Origin: JAFDEI01 sp964196055
GTDB lineage: Bacteria > Myxococcota_A > UBA9160 > SMWR01
NCBI GenBank assembly: GCA_964196055.1
Contig: CAXMSF010000253.1
Span: 1 to 20,071, forward strand
Length of the DNA: 20,071 bases
Direction of reading: 5' to 3'
Of this stretch, positions 1 to 7,889 are shown piece by piece (the stretch's first letter is position 1; each line of letters opens with the position of its first letter). A program made the translations under genes and the position numbers. The notes under the pieces are model-generated. The model was not told the origin of the DNA, searched no databases, and worked only from the letters and a program-made list of their open reading frames with translations.

Positions 1-225
1 CAGCACGAAGCCGAAGACGCCGCGTCTGCGGCATTCGAGTGCGCGCTGCGCGCGGCGGCGGCTGGGGGCGGGCACGCGATCTGCGAGCGCGCACCGGGCT
101 GGGCGAAAGCGGGCCGCGAGATGTTCGGTGACGTCGCTGCCCAGGCGGGACTGTTTGCGAAGTTGAAGCAGGGCTTCGACCCGCAAGGCGTGCTCAACCC
201 CGGGCTGTTTGCGGGTGGGCTGTGA
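1..225 (+). CDS. glcE: Glycolate oxidase FAD-binding subunit GlcE, C-terminal fragment
   Basis: The first frame is open from the window edge to a TGA at 223-225 and gives the last 74 residues of a flavoprotein. The tail reads LKQGFDPQGVLNPG, the classic C-terminal signature of FAD-linked oxidases of the GlcD/GlcE/lactate dehydrogenase group (seen). The start lies outside the window. The next gene is the iron-sulfur subunit glcF, whose GTG overlaps this stop by four bases (GTGA), so the pair is surely co-transcribed and probably translationally coupled. In the known complex GlcD, GlcE and GlcF oxidise glycolate to glyoxylate at the membrane. I prefer GlcE over GlcD from the usual order D-E-F and from the tail sequence; a single-subunit FAD oxidase or a D-E fusion cannot be excluded from 74 residues. 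Confidence 0.75.
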   Translation, partial: QHEAEDAASAAFECALRAAAAGGGHAICERAPGWAKAGREMFGDVAAQAGLFAKLKQGFDPQGVLNPGLFAGGL

Positions 226-1481
226 CGAACACCAGGCGCACGACCGAAGGCTTCGAAGAGATCTACGCGCGCTCGCTCGACTGCGTGCACTGCGGCCTGT
301 GCCTGCAAGCGTGCCCGACCTATCGGGAGACCGGGCGCGAGACTTCGTCACCGCGCGGGCGGGTTTACCTGCTGCGCGGCGTCGCCGAGGGCCACTTAGA
401 ATTGTCGGATGTGGTGTCGCAAGAGGTCTACCTCTGCCTCGACTGCCGCGCGTGCGAGACCGCGTGCCCGTCGGGTGTGCGGGTCGGGTCGTTGATCGAG
501 CTTGCGCGCGCGGAAGTCGAGCGTGCGGGGTCGCAGCGTGGCTGGCGAAAGCAACTCGAACGGTTCGGGCTGCGCGGGATCTTGCCGCACCGCAGCCGGT
601 TGCATGTGTTGATGGGCCTGCTCGCGACCGCGCAGAGGTTGCGCCTCGATCGCGCGGTCGCCCTTGCGCTGCCGCGAAGGCTTCGCGACATGATGGAACT
701 CCTGCCGCGAGTGCCCGCGGCCGCAGAGCGCGCAGCCTTGCCGGAATTCGTTCCGGCCGAGGGCGAGCGGCGCGGTCGGGTCGGCTTCTTCGTGGGCTGT
801 GTGATGCCCGAACTCTTTGGTGCGGTCAACGCGGCAACGGTCCGTGTGCTGGCCCGCAACGGCTTCGACGTGGTGATCCCGTCGCGGCAGGGTTGCTGCG
901 GCGCGCTGCACGCGCACGCGGGCGATCGCGACTTCGCGTGTGAACTCGCGCGCACGAACGCGGTGGTATTCGATGCTGAAGCGGTCGATGCGATCGTGGT
1001 GAACTCGGCGGGCTGTGGCGCGGCGATGCGCGAAAGCCGAGACTGGTTGGGCGTAGAAGCCGACGCATTCGCGGGGCGCGTGTACGACGTATCCGAGTTT
1101 CTCGACAAACAAGGGCTGCGCGAGCCCGACGTCCGGCTCGATGCGACGGTCTGCTACGACGACCCGTGCCATCTGGTGCACGCGCAAGGAGTCGCGGATG
1201 CGCCGCGGCGTCTGCTCGCCCGGATCCCGGGGCTCATCCTGCGGGCGCACGAAGACCCTACGAGCTGCTGCGGGGCGGCGGGGATCTATAACCTCACCCA
1301 TCCCGAAATGTCGCGCGCGGTGCTCGACCACAAACTCGCCGCGCTCGCGGAGGCGGCACCGGACATCATCACCAGTGGAAATCCCGGATGCCTGATGCAA
1401 CTGGAATCGGGCGCGCGCCGGAGCGGGCTCGCGGCGCGCGTCGTCCACCCCATCGTGCTGCTCGACGAAGCCTACTTGTAA
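222..1481 (+). CDS. glcF: Glycolate oxidase iron-sulfur subunit GlcF
   Basis: This 419-residue protein has the full GlcF layout. Two 4Fe-4S ferredoxin motifs lie near the N-terminus (C21, C24, C27, C31 and C72, C75, C78, C82). Two cysteine-rich CCG domains follow: GFFVGCVMPE with GCCG near residue 225, and DDPCH with SCCG near residue 350. Family knowledge: GlcF passes electrons from the flavin subunits to the membrane quinone pool during glycolate oxidation. The GTG start at 222 is chosen because it overlaps the upstream glcE stop in the compact GTGA arrangement; no in-frame ATG fits better. Length is normal for the family. The 3' end overlaps the convergent lipoprotein gene by ten bases, so there is no room for an intergenic terminator. 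A related CCG-domain oxidoreductase, such as a lactate oxidase subunit, is the alternative. Confidence 0.9.
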   Translation: MTNTRRTTEGFEEIYARSLDCVHCGLCLQACPTYRETGRETSSPRGRVYLLRGVAEGHLELSDVVSQEVYLCLDCRACETACPSGVRVGSLIELARAEVERAGSQRGWRKQLERFGLRGILPHRSRLHVLMGLLATAQRLRLDRAVALALPRRLRDMMELLPRVPAAAERAALPEFVPAEGERRGRVGFFVGCVMPELFGAVNAATVRVLARNGFDVVIPSRQGCCGALHAHAGDRDFACELARTNAVVFDAEAVDAIVVNSAGCGAAMRESRDWLGVEADAFAGRVYDVSEFLDKQGLREPDVRLDATVCYDDPCHLVHAQGVADAPRRLLARIPGLILRAHEDPTSCCGAAGIYNLTHPEMSRAVLDHKLAALAEAAPDIITSGNPGCLMQLESGARRSGLAARVVHPIVLLDEAYL

Positions 1482-3769
1482 AGGAAGGCGTCCGGAGTTC
1501 TTCTCGGTTCGCGTATCCGCGGATACGCGCCGAGGCTGAGGTCGGTGAGCGAGCCCTTGATGACGATGTCGAAGGGCAGAATCGAATCGCGGCTGCGAAC
1601 CATTCCGTAGCGTTCGCGTAGGCCCTTGTAGGCGAAGTCCGCGGAGGCGGACGGGCGCTGCTTGTCCGCGGTCGGCAGCCCGAGTCGAGCGCGTTCGAAG
1701 AAGGCCTCGCGACGCGAATCGGCTTGTACGGCGTCGTCCGCATCGAGCAGTGAATTCTCGTAATACTCTTCTTCGAGAGCGGAGACCAGCCGAGCCAATC
1801 GCTCTCGACTGATGGTCTCCCGCTTGGCCTGCGGCGGATGTTTGTCGTTGCCGCTTGCTCCGACGTAGTAGAACTCGACATCGCGTCCGCCGAGCAGCGC
1901 CATGCCTTCGGGGTGTAGTTCACCGTTCGATGCGTCGTCGTCGAGAAGCTCGGGTCGGATGCCGATCCCGTTCGTGCCCGCGACTCGCGGATTCTCGAGC
2001 AGGAATCCACGAGAAATCCGGACGCGATGGGGGGTGAGGGTCTGGATCTCCCGGCGGATCGCTTTGCCGGCCTCGTGGCCGGCCTCGGTGTCGGCGAATT
2101 CCTGGTTGACGGCGCGCAGTGTCGATAGTCGCACATCGCGGCGTTCGGCTCGGAAGGCGGACGCGAGCGCCTGCTCGGAGGCATCCTCCCGGTATTCATC
2201 GAGTTCCTCGATCGTCGTGTTCGAGCGCTGCTCGGCTAGCCGATAGGCGCCGACGTGATTGCCGCGTTTCTTCTCGAAGCCCTCGATCCACTCGCTCACT
2301 TCGGTCGAGTGTTCGCCGCCCGGGAATCGTTCCAAGTACCAATGACCATACAGGGCGGTACGACTCGCGGCCGGCAGCGACTTCATCCACGGCATCTGGA
2401 TCAACCGCATCGGGCTACCCATGATGCTCTCCGCGGCCTGGCTCGCGCCGAACGCCCAGTTGACGTACTTGGGCAGATTGCGGTCCGGAACTCCGCGGTA
2501 GTAGGGGCCGAACAGAACCCACAGCCCGTTGTCGAGCACGTTGCGGCGCTTGGTCCGGACGAACGCGCGGTAGGCGTTCTCTTCCGGGTTGCCGTACAGC
2601 GCTCCGGCGTGGCGGCCCATGTTGCCGTCCTCGGGGTCGCGTTTCGCGAGCTTCTCGTAGAGAGTCCACATTTCGTCTTCGAGGCCTGCTTCACCGCGGG
2701 CGGTCGCAAGTGCGAAGGTCGCCTCGTCGGCGAGCGGACCCTCCGGGTCGTCGGCGAGCAGTGCTTCGGCTGCGGCTTCGACATCGCCGCCGGGCAGCAG
2801 GAGTGCGCGCGCGAGCGGGACGGCCTCGGGCGGTGCGACATCGGACTCGGGATCTGCCGATACGCTGCGGAGTCGGTTCGCGCGTTGTTGCTCCAGCTGC
2901 ACTGCCGCGCGGCCGCGGAGATCCTCGGCCTTGCGGTCCTCTGGCACGTAGCTGAGCGCCCGCGTGGCATAGACGAGAGCGAGGCGGGGCTGGCCGCGGT
3001 TGAGAGCCTTGTTGCTCGCTCGAACGTAACGGCGTCGCTGTGTCTCGAGCCACTCCGATTGGAACTTCTTTACGCGTAGCTGGAGTTCCGGGGCCTCTTC
3101 GGCGTTCGGATGGTGCTCGAGGTAGTCCTTCCAGTGAGCGAGCGCCTGGCGTTCCTGGAGCGGGAGTGGGTCAGCGGCGTAGACCGCGGCGGCGTAGTTG
3201 ACGAGCGCGCGTGCGAGACGATACGGCGCCATGTTGATATTCGAGATCGACTTCCCGATCGGTTCGGCGACCGCGTTGAAGGCGCGACCGAAGGTGATCT
3301 GATAGGAATCCATCATTCGCCGGCGCGCGAGCAGCAACGGGTCGTCTTCCGCTACCAGGTCGAGCCGGCCGCGCAGCGCGGGGTCGAGTGCGTCTTCCTC
3401 GAGCAGCCTGCGCGTGGCCTGGCGATACTTGCGAGGATCTTCCTGCGTGGCGTTCACGAGGTCGCGTGCGACGTCGGAAAGACCCGTTGGACGCTCGTCC
3501 GATGCTGCGAGCACGATGTCGATGCTCTCCATTCGTTCGAGTGCGAGCTGCGCATCTTCACGGTTCGAAGTCAACGCCGCGGCTGCGACCTCCGCCGCAG
3601 TTTCGTCGGCGATGTCGGGAACGATCACCGCGTGCTCGATCTCGCGCTGTAGCGCCGAGACGCGCGGTACGGCGCCTGGAGTCCGGCAGCCCGCGAGAGA
3701 CATCGTCGCGGCCAGCACGGCCGCGGTCAGCGTCAGCCGAAGTGCTTGATCAAGGTGTGAATCGGTCAT
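1472..3769 (-). CDS. Large putative lipoprotein of unknown function (765 aa)
   Basis: I do not recognise a named family. The chosen ATG at 3769 gives a clean lipoprotein signal: a hydrophobic stretch ending in the lipobox LAGC with the lipidated cysteine at residue 28. The frame is open further upstream, but that would add 31 charged residues before the signal. The mature protein is hydrophilic, rich in Arg, Glu and Ala. Repeated helical stretches in the first half (for example QPRLALVYATRALSYVPED) resemble TPR or other helical repeats. A more aromatic middle section carries WVLFGPYYRGVPDRN. The start overlaps the end of the preceding lipoprotein gene by 20 bases, so the two are coupled. Both carry CRT after the lipid cysteine, suggesting partners in one envelope complex (inference). 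The end overlaps glcF by ten bases on the opposite strand. Confidence 0.75.
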   Translation of the reverse strand: MTDSHLDQALRLTLTAAVLAATMSLAGCRTPGAVPRVSALQREIEHAVIVPDIADETAAEVAAAALTSNREDAQLALERMESIDIVLAASDERPTGLSDVARDLVNATQEDPRKYRQATRRLLEEDALDPALRGRLDLVAEDDPLLLARRRMMDSYQITFGRAFNAVAEPIGKSISNINMAPYRLARALVNYAAAVYAADPLPLQERQALAHWKDYLEHHPNAEEAPELQLRVKKFQSEWLETQRRRYVRASNKALNRGQPRLALVYATRALSYVPEDRKAEDLRGRAAVQLEQQRANRLRSVSADPESDVAPPEAVPLARALLLPGGDVEAAAEALLADDPEGPLADEATFALATARGEAGLEDEMWTLYEKLAKRDPEDGNMGRHAGALYGNPEENAYRAFVRTKRRNVLDNGLWVLFGPYYRGVPDRNLPKYVNWAFGASQAAESIMGSPMRLIQMPWMKSLPAASRTALYGHWYLERFPGGEHSTEVSEWIEGFEKKRGNHVGAYRLAEQRSNTTIEELDEYREDASEQALASAFRAERRDVRLSTLRAVNQEFADTEAGHEAGKAIRREIQTLTPHRVRISRGFLLENPRVAGTNGIGIRPELLDDDASNGELHPEGMALLGGRDVEFYYVGASGNDKHPPQAKRETISRERLARLVSALEEEYYENSLLDADDAVQADSRREAFFERARLGLPTADKQRPSASADFAYKGLRERYGMVRSRDSILPFDIVIKGSLTDLSLGAYPRIREPRRTPDAFLYK

Positions 3770-4724
3770 TGTCGATCGCCAAGGCAAATGCGAGGAATGC
3801 TTCGAGACGTCTGGATGCTTCGAGCTTCTCCGGCGTGCCGTCCTGATTCGCCACCATTTCATACAAACGCGTGCCCGCGTCGATCAGCTCCTGGAACCGG
3901 GCCGGGTCGAAATTCAGCCCCTCGGGCGGATGGGCGCCCGCATATTCTACCGCGAGATCGACATAGAGGTCAGCGAGCGCGAGCAGGTGCCGATTAAGGT
4001 TCTTGCTGTCCGGATGGCGTGAGACCACGCGCTGGAATTCCGCGACTGCGCGCACATCGCCGTCCCGCAGGACCTTGCGAAGCCCGGCGAAGTACTGTCC
4101 GCGCGCCACGTCGCTGCGTTCGACCTCCTCGTCGACGATGTAGTAGTGATGAGTCCCCGAGACGATCTCTCCGAGGGTTTCGAGCTGCGAGATCTGCTCT
4201 TCGAAAGCGGCGACTACGGTTTCGGGCGAAGTTCCCAAGATGTGCATTGCCTGGATCTCGACGTCGGTCGGGTCCTCGCTCGGGCCCGCCGCGAGCGCTC
4301 GCATGAATGCGTCGCACACGTCTGCGCTGTGGAGCGATTCGGCTCGCAAGCTGGGGTCGGCTTCAGCGGCGACCCGGTAGCTCTGGCTCGCGAGATCGTA
4401 GGCTCGCATGCGCTCGAAGGAGCGCCCTTTTGCGAAAGCGATCACGCCCGTCATGTGGCCGGCACGAAGCGCGTCTGCGTGGAGTTGCTCGATGCTCTCG
4501 AGCCGCAGCAGCGAACTGCGGTAGACATTGCGGCCCGTGAAGTCGCGCGCGGGCAGGAAGCGGTAGGTGTCGTCCGGAATGTGGGCGCGCAACACGGCGA
4601 CCACCTCGAGCACGTTCTCGGCCGGGCGATAGCGAGGGTCGAACTCGGGCGTCGTTCGGCAGCCGGCGAGCAGGACCAGGGCGAGCGCCGACAACAGCTT
4701 CGATTGGCGAGTTCGAAAAGGCAT
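3750..4724 (-). CDS. Putative lipoprotein of unknown function (324 aa)
   Basis: The N-terminus has basic residues (RTRQSK), a hydrophobic core and the lipobox LLAGC with Cys22, so export and lipidation are well supported. The rest is soluble and mostly helical, with stretches such as AKGRSFERMRAYDLASQSYR and AVAEFQRVVSRHPDSKNLNR that look like TPR or half-TPR helices. No catalytic motif is visible and I cannot name a family. The ATG at 4724 is the only start that keeps the signal peptide intact. The gene is first of a two-gene unit with the larger lipoprotein, overlapping its start by 20 bases. It is divergent from the pseudouridine synthase, with 72 bases between the two starts. A structural or scaffolding role in the periplasm or outer membrane is inference. 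Confidence 0.8.
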   Translation of the reverse strand: MPFRTRQSKLLSALALVLLAGCRTTPEFDPRYRPAENVLEVVAVLRAHIPDDTYRFLPARDFTGRNVYRSSLLRLESIEQLHADALRAGHMTGVIAFAKGRSFERMRAYDLASQSYRVAAEADPSLRAESLHSADVCDAFMRALAAGPSEDPTDVEIQAMHILGTSPETVVAAFEEQISQLETLGEIVSGTHHYYIVDEEVERSDVARGQYFAGLRKVLRDGDVRAVAEFQRVVSRHPDSKNLNRHLLALADLYVDLAVEYAGAHPPEGLNFDPARFQELIDAGTRLYEMVANQDGTPEKLEASRRLEAFLAFALAIDNDRFTP

Positions 4725-4784
4725 GGGGCGTGGAGTTTAACGGATGTCGGGATTCTGCAGCGGCCCGCGAGTGCACAGCCGCGT

Positions 4785-4790
4785 TACAAT
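4785..4790 (+). promoter_or_regulatory. Possible -10 box of a leaderless transcript
   Basis: TACAAT matches a sigma-70 -10 element in five of six positions. It ends six bases before GTG 4797, so transcription starting about seven bases downstream would begin at or next to the start codon. No convincing -35 hexamer is seen, and there is no Shine-Dalgarno. Sequence alone cannot prove promoter activity. Confidence 0.35.
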
Positions 4791-4796
4791 CACCTC

Positions 4797-5723
4797 GTGA
4801 GTGATGCCCAGCGAGCCCTACCGGTCGACGCGTCGGCCGCGGGAATGCGTCTCGACGTGTTTCTGGCCGAGAAACTCGAGCTGTCGCGCGCGCAGGCGCG
4901 GCGGCTGCTTGCCCGCGGGGCGGTTCGGATCGGCAGCCGAGCGCTCTCCGAGAGCGCCAAGGGTGAGCGCCTCGAGCGGGGCGTGACCGTCGAAGTGGCA
5001 CGCTTCGAGCGGCCGGAGAACGAGCGTGCGATCGCTGCGCCCGAGGCGGAACTGGTGGAACTCGCCCGGGGGCCCGGCTGGCTCGCGGTCGACAAGCCCG
5101 CGGGAATGCCCGTTCACCCGCTCGCCCCGAACGAGACCGGCACGCTGTTGAACGCGCTGACCGCGCGTTATCCCGAGATCCACGGGGTGGGCGAGGGCGG
5201 CCTGCGCAGCGGGGTCGTGCATCGACTCGACGTCGACACGTCCGGCGTGCTGCTGGTTGCGACCGCGGAGGAGGCGTGGCAACGGCTGCGCGCGGCGTTC
5301 CGCGAACACCGCGTCGAAAAGACCTACCGCGCGATCGTGGTGGGACGCCTCGAAGGCGATGGCGCGATCGAACTCGGCTTCGTGGTCGCGCGCCACCGGC
5401 CCGCGCGTGTGCGTGTGGTGGCCGAGGGCGAGCACTCGCGCGGTGTCCGGTTCGGCTCGCTGCGTTGGCGCTGTCTCGAGCGCTTCGATGCCGCGACGCT
5501 GGTCGAGGTACGGCCCCGCACGGGGCACCTGCACCAGATCCGCGCGACCTTCGAACATCTCGGGCACCCGGTTGCGGGTGACCGCGTCTACGGCCCGCTC
5601 GATGCGATCGCTGCGCCGCGGCAACTATTGCACGCGGCGGCGGTGCGCTTCGACGAGGTCGCGGCCACGAGCCCGGATCCGGACGACTTCCGCGCCGTCT
5701 GCGAGCGCCTGCGGGCCGGCTAG
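4797..5723 (+). CDS. RluA-family 23S rRNA/tRNA pseudouridine synthase
   Basis: The 308-residue product has an N-terminal S4 RNA-binding domain (about residues 10-70, with AGMRLDVFLAEKLELSRAQA) and a catalytic domain opening with GWLAVDKPAGMPVHP. The RluA signature HRLDVDTSG lies at residues 142-150, where Asp145 is the catalytic aspartate that attacks uridine. RPRTGHLHQIRATFEHLGHP near the end is also typical. RluC/RluD-type enzymes with an S4 domain modify 23S rRNA helices; which uridine is the target cannot be told here. The frame is open far upstream on this strand, but that stretch is antisense to the lipoprotein gene and non-homologous. GTG 4797 is the natural start, just ahead of the S4 domain. 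No Shine-Dalgarno precedes it; a TACAAT box six bases upstream suggests a leaderless transcript. Confidence 0.9.
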   Translation: MSDAQRALPVDASAAGMRLDVFLAEKLELSRAQARRLLARGAVRIGSRALSESAKGERLERGVTVEVARFERPENERAIAAPEAELVELARGPGWLAVDKPAGMPVHPLAPNETGTLLNALTARYPEIHGVGEGGLRSGVVHRLDVDTSGVLLVATAEEAWQRLRAAFREHRVEKTYRAIVVGRLEGDGAIELGFVVARHRPARVRVVAEGEHSRGVRFGSLRWRCLERFDAATLVEVRPRTGHLHQIRATFEHLGHPVAGDRVYGPLDAIAAPRQLLHAAAVRFDEVAATSPDPDDFRAVCERLRAG

Positions 5724-5730
5724 CAGCGAA

Positions 5731-5750
5731 TTGGCCGCCTTTGCGGCCAA
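5731..5750. terminator. Perfect 8-bp hairpin in a convergent gap, possible terminator
   Basis: TTGGCCGC (5731-5738) pairs perfectly with GCGGCCAA (5743-5750) around a CTTT loop. It begins eight bases after the stop of the pseudouridine synthase gene, where a terminator is expected. Neither strand shows a clear T-run after the stem, so it is not a textbook intrinsic terminator. It may stabilise the 3' end or act in both directions. The rest of the 218-base gap (5724-5941) to the convergent TMTC-like gene shows no gene or other clear structure. Confidence 0.45.
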
Positions 5751-5941
5751 AGCTACCGCCCGGCGCCTGATTTGCTCGCGCGGGCGACGAAGCTCCCGAC
5801 CAGTGCAAAGCAGCCGTGCGATGCGAGCAACGAGACGCACGCCGCCAGCAGAGACAGGCGTCGAGAGATCCTGGCCGAGGCTTCCAGCGATCGCCTGTCA
5901 TCGCGAAGCCCGGGAATAGGCGAAAAAAGATCCGGAATCCG

Positions 5942-7723
5942 CTAGTTCGCGGCCTCGGCTTGCACGCGAAGCTGGTCGAGTCGTTTCTGGACCACGCCCG
6001 AGCCGGGCTGCAAGCGCAGGGCTTCGCGGTAGTGGCGGGCTGCACGTCTTCGCTGACCCGAGAACTCGAACGCCATGCCGATGCTGAAGTGGGCTTCGGC
6101 ATCTCGCGGGTCGAGGGCGAGAGCGGTGCGAAGCACCTCGATGGCGAGCTCGAAGCGGGTCTGGCGCAGGAGCGTTCGACCCAAGCGCAATTGCAGGGGC
6201 GCTGAATCGGGCTGGACGTCGAGTGCCGCGCGATAGTAGAGGACGGCCGTCATGAGATCGCCTCGGTCGTGTCTTCCGTCTCCGGCCGCGGTCAGATGGT
6301 CGAAGATCCTCGATCGGACCTCTTCGGCAGGGCCGTCGAGCCTGAGCAGCGTGGCGAGTGCGTCCACACCCTCGTCGACGCGCCCCTGGTCGAGCAGCGA
6401 CAGGCCCAGAAGGTTGCGCGTGGTTGGATCCTCGCCGACGACGGCGAGGGTGTGTCCAAAGAGAGCGGCGCCGTTGCGCCAATGGCGAAGTTGATTCGAC
6501 GTCGCACAGCCCAGCGCGATGAGAACGCCGACCGCCAGCACGCAGGCGGTCCGTCGGCGTGCTGCGACGAAGGCGAGTTCGCCGATTCCCCAGCTGACCG
6601 CAATCGAGATTCCGACGAGGGGTACGTAGACATAGCGATCGGCCATGGCTTGATGGCCGGCCTGGATCAGCCCGATCACGGGAAGCAGCGTTCCCAAGAA
6701 CCAGAACCAACCGACGAAGAGGTGGGGACGACGGCGCACGCCATGCAGAGCGAAGGCCGAAAGAGCGAGGAGCAGGGCGGCGGCCATCAACGGCTGCCAC
6801 AGCGGATACGACTTCGGGTATGGGTAGAAGACGCCGAGCTTCGCCGGCCAGAACGCCTCTCCCAGATACGCTGCGTACGAAACCAGTGCGTTCTCGAGCC
6901 GCAATGTCGCGGGAATCGGCTGGGCGGTGCCGAGCAGGCTCGCGGAGGGATGTGTCTGGAAGGTCCACGCAGTGATGGCGGCCGCCAGCAGGAAGAGAGG
7001 AAGCTTCTCGAGGATGCGCGGACCGAGGACATTCCATTCAAGCCTCGACTCGACTCCCAAACGGCCGAGCGGCCACCAATCGACCAAGAGCAGCGCAAAG
7101 GGCAGCGTCACGGCCATCGGTTTCGAGCCCAATGCGAGTGCGCCCGAAAGCCAGACGAGTGCGATGCGCGCGAGCGAGGGGCGCTCCGCGTAACGCGCAT
7201 GCGCCCAGAGGGTCAGCATCCAGAACAATCCGCAGAGGACGTCTTTGCGCTCCGAGGCCCACGCCACGGATTCTACGTGGAGCGGGTGGAGAGCGAAGAC
7301 GCCGGCCACGAAGGCGCTTCGACCGACGCAGCCCGTCATCCGTGCGAGTGCTGCGAAGAGCAGCAGCGCTCCGAGAGCGTGGATCAGCGCGTTGGCGAGC
7401 AGTGTCGGTCCGGGATCGGTTCCAAAGAGCTCCACCACGATCAGATAGGAGACGAGTGTCACCGGAGTCAGCATCGTGAAGAAGGGCTTGGTCAGGGCCC
7501 AGCGAATGGATTCGGATGTCAGTCCCGACTGCACGTACGGATTTTCAGAGACGTAGGTGAAGTCGTCCAGCAGCAGGAACTGGTGGTCGCGGAGCGGGTG
7601 ATAGACGAGAGCGACGGCAAAGACGAGGGCCAGACCGACAACGATTCGTTGGCGAGTGCTCCCAGTCGCGGGGCGCTTCGTCGAGTCCAAAACGGAGCCG
7701 AGCATACGCAGTAAAGCCAACAC
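5942..7723 (-). CDS. TMTC-like polytopic GT-C glycosyltransferase with C-terminal TPRs
   Basis: The 593-residue product starts with a hydrophobic segment and then LLDDFTYVSENPYV, in which the acidic pair (residues 53-54) in the first periplasmic loop is the usual GT-C catalytic/metal position. HPLHVESVAWASERKDVL (146-163) is the hallmark loop of the TMTC/O-mannosyltransferase-like family. About nine to ten membrane segments follow up to roughly residue 420. The C-terminal part (about 430-590) is TPR repeats, for example LAIEVLRTALALDPRDAEAH. Relatives are thought to transfer a sugar from a polyprenyl-phosphate donor to proteins or glycans at the periplasmic face; substrate and donor are unknown here. 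The listed start is GTG; an ATG at 7705 (residue 7) is equally good. No glycan-synthesis genes are nearby. Confidence 0.8.
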   Translation of the reverse strand: MLALLRMLGSVLDSTKRPATGSTRQRIVVGLALVFAVALVYHPLRDHQFLLLDDFTYVSENPYVQSGLTSESIRWALTKPFFTMLTPVTLVSYLIVVELFGTDPGPTLLANALIHALGALLLFAALARMTGCVGRSAFVAGVFALHPLHVESVAWASERKDVLCGLFWMLTLWAHARYAERPSLARIALVWLSGALALGSKPMAVTLPFALLLVDWWPLGRLGVESRLEWNVLGPRILEKLPLFLLAAAITAWTFQTHPSASLLGTAQPIPATLRLENALVSYAAYLGEAFWPAKLGVFYPYPKSYPLWQPLMAAALLLALSAFALHGVRRRPHLFVGWFWFLGTLLPVIGLIQAGHQAMADRYVYVPLVGISIAVSWGIGELAFVAARRRTACVLAVGVLIALGCATSNQLRHWRNGAALFGHTLAVVGEDPTTRNLLGLSLLDQGRVDEGVDALATLLRLDGPAEEVRSRIFDHLTAAGDGRHDRGDLMTAVLYYRAALDVQPDSAPLQLRLGRTLLRQTRFELAIEVLRTALALDPRDAEAHFSIGMAFEFSGQRRRAARHYREALRLQPGSGVVQKRLDQLRVQAEAAN

Positions 7724-7815
7724 GAGCCAGCGGGCGGGTGAATCAAGCTGCGAAGCAGAGACGTCCGGCTACTCGCAGAGCGACTGCTCGAAGCTTAGGC
7801 GTTCGCTCGAAACGA

Positions 7816-7839
7816 AGCGCCCGGGCGTGAGCCCGCGCT
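7816..7839 (-). terminator. GC-rich hairpin between the glutamate-synthase-like and TMTC-like genes
   Basis: On the plus strand AGCGC-CC-GGGC, loop GTGA, GCCC-GCGCT forms a nine-base-pair stem interrupted by a two-base bulge. It lies in the 166-base gap downstream of the minus-strand glutamate-synthase-like gene and upstream of the TMTC-like gene. Read on the minus strand it is followed by TCGTTTCG, only weakly T-rich. It may be an attenuating terminator separating the two genes. The remainder of the gap shows nothing I can name. Confidence 0.35.
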
Positions 7840-7889
7840 TGCGCAATGTGTCGGCGGCGAGACGGTCTTGCGCTCGAGAGAAGGGAAGG

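Noticed and set aside
4146..4796. A 217-codon N-terminal extension of the pseudouridine synthase
   Set aside because: It lies antisense to the lipoprotein gene and adds no domain; the S4 domain starts right after GTG 4797.
5724..5941. A possible small gene in the 218-base convergent gap
   Set aside because: Open frames here run in from the flanking genes on the wrong strand and give Arg/Ala-rich sequence without a start and ribosome site; only the hairpin is convincing.
6269..7714. Long open frame (481 codons) on the plus strand
   Set aside because: Antisense to the TMTC-like gene. The product is low-complexity, charged and matches no fold; long antisense frames are expected in GC-rich DNA.
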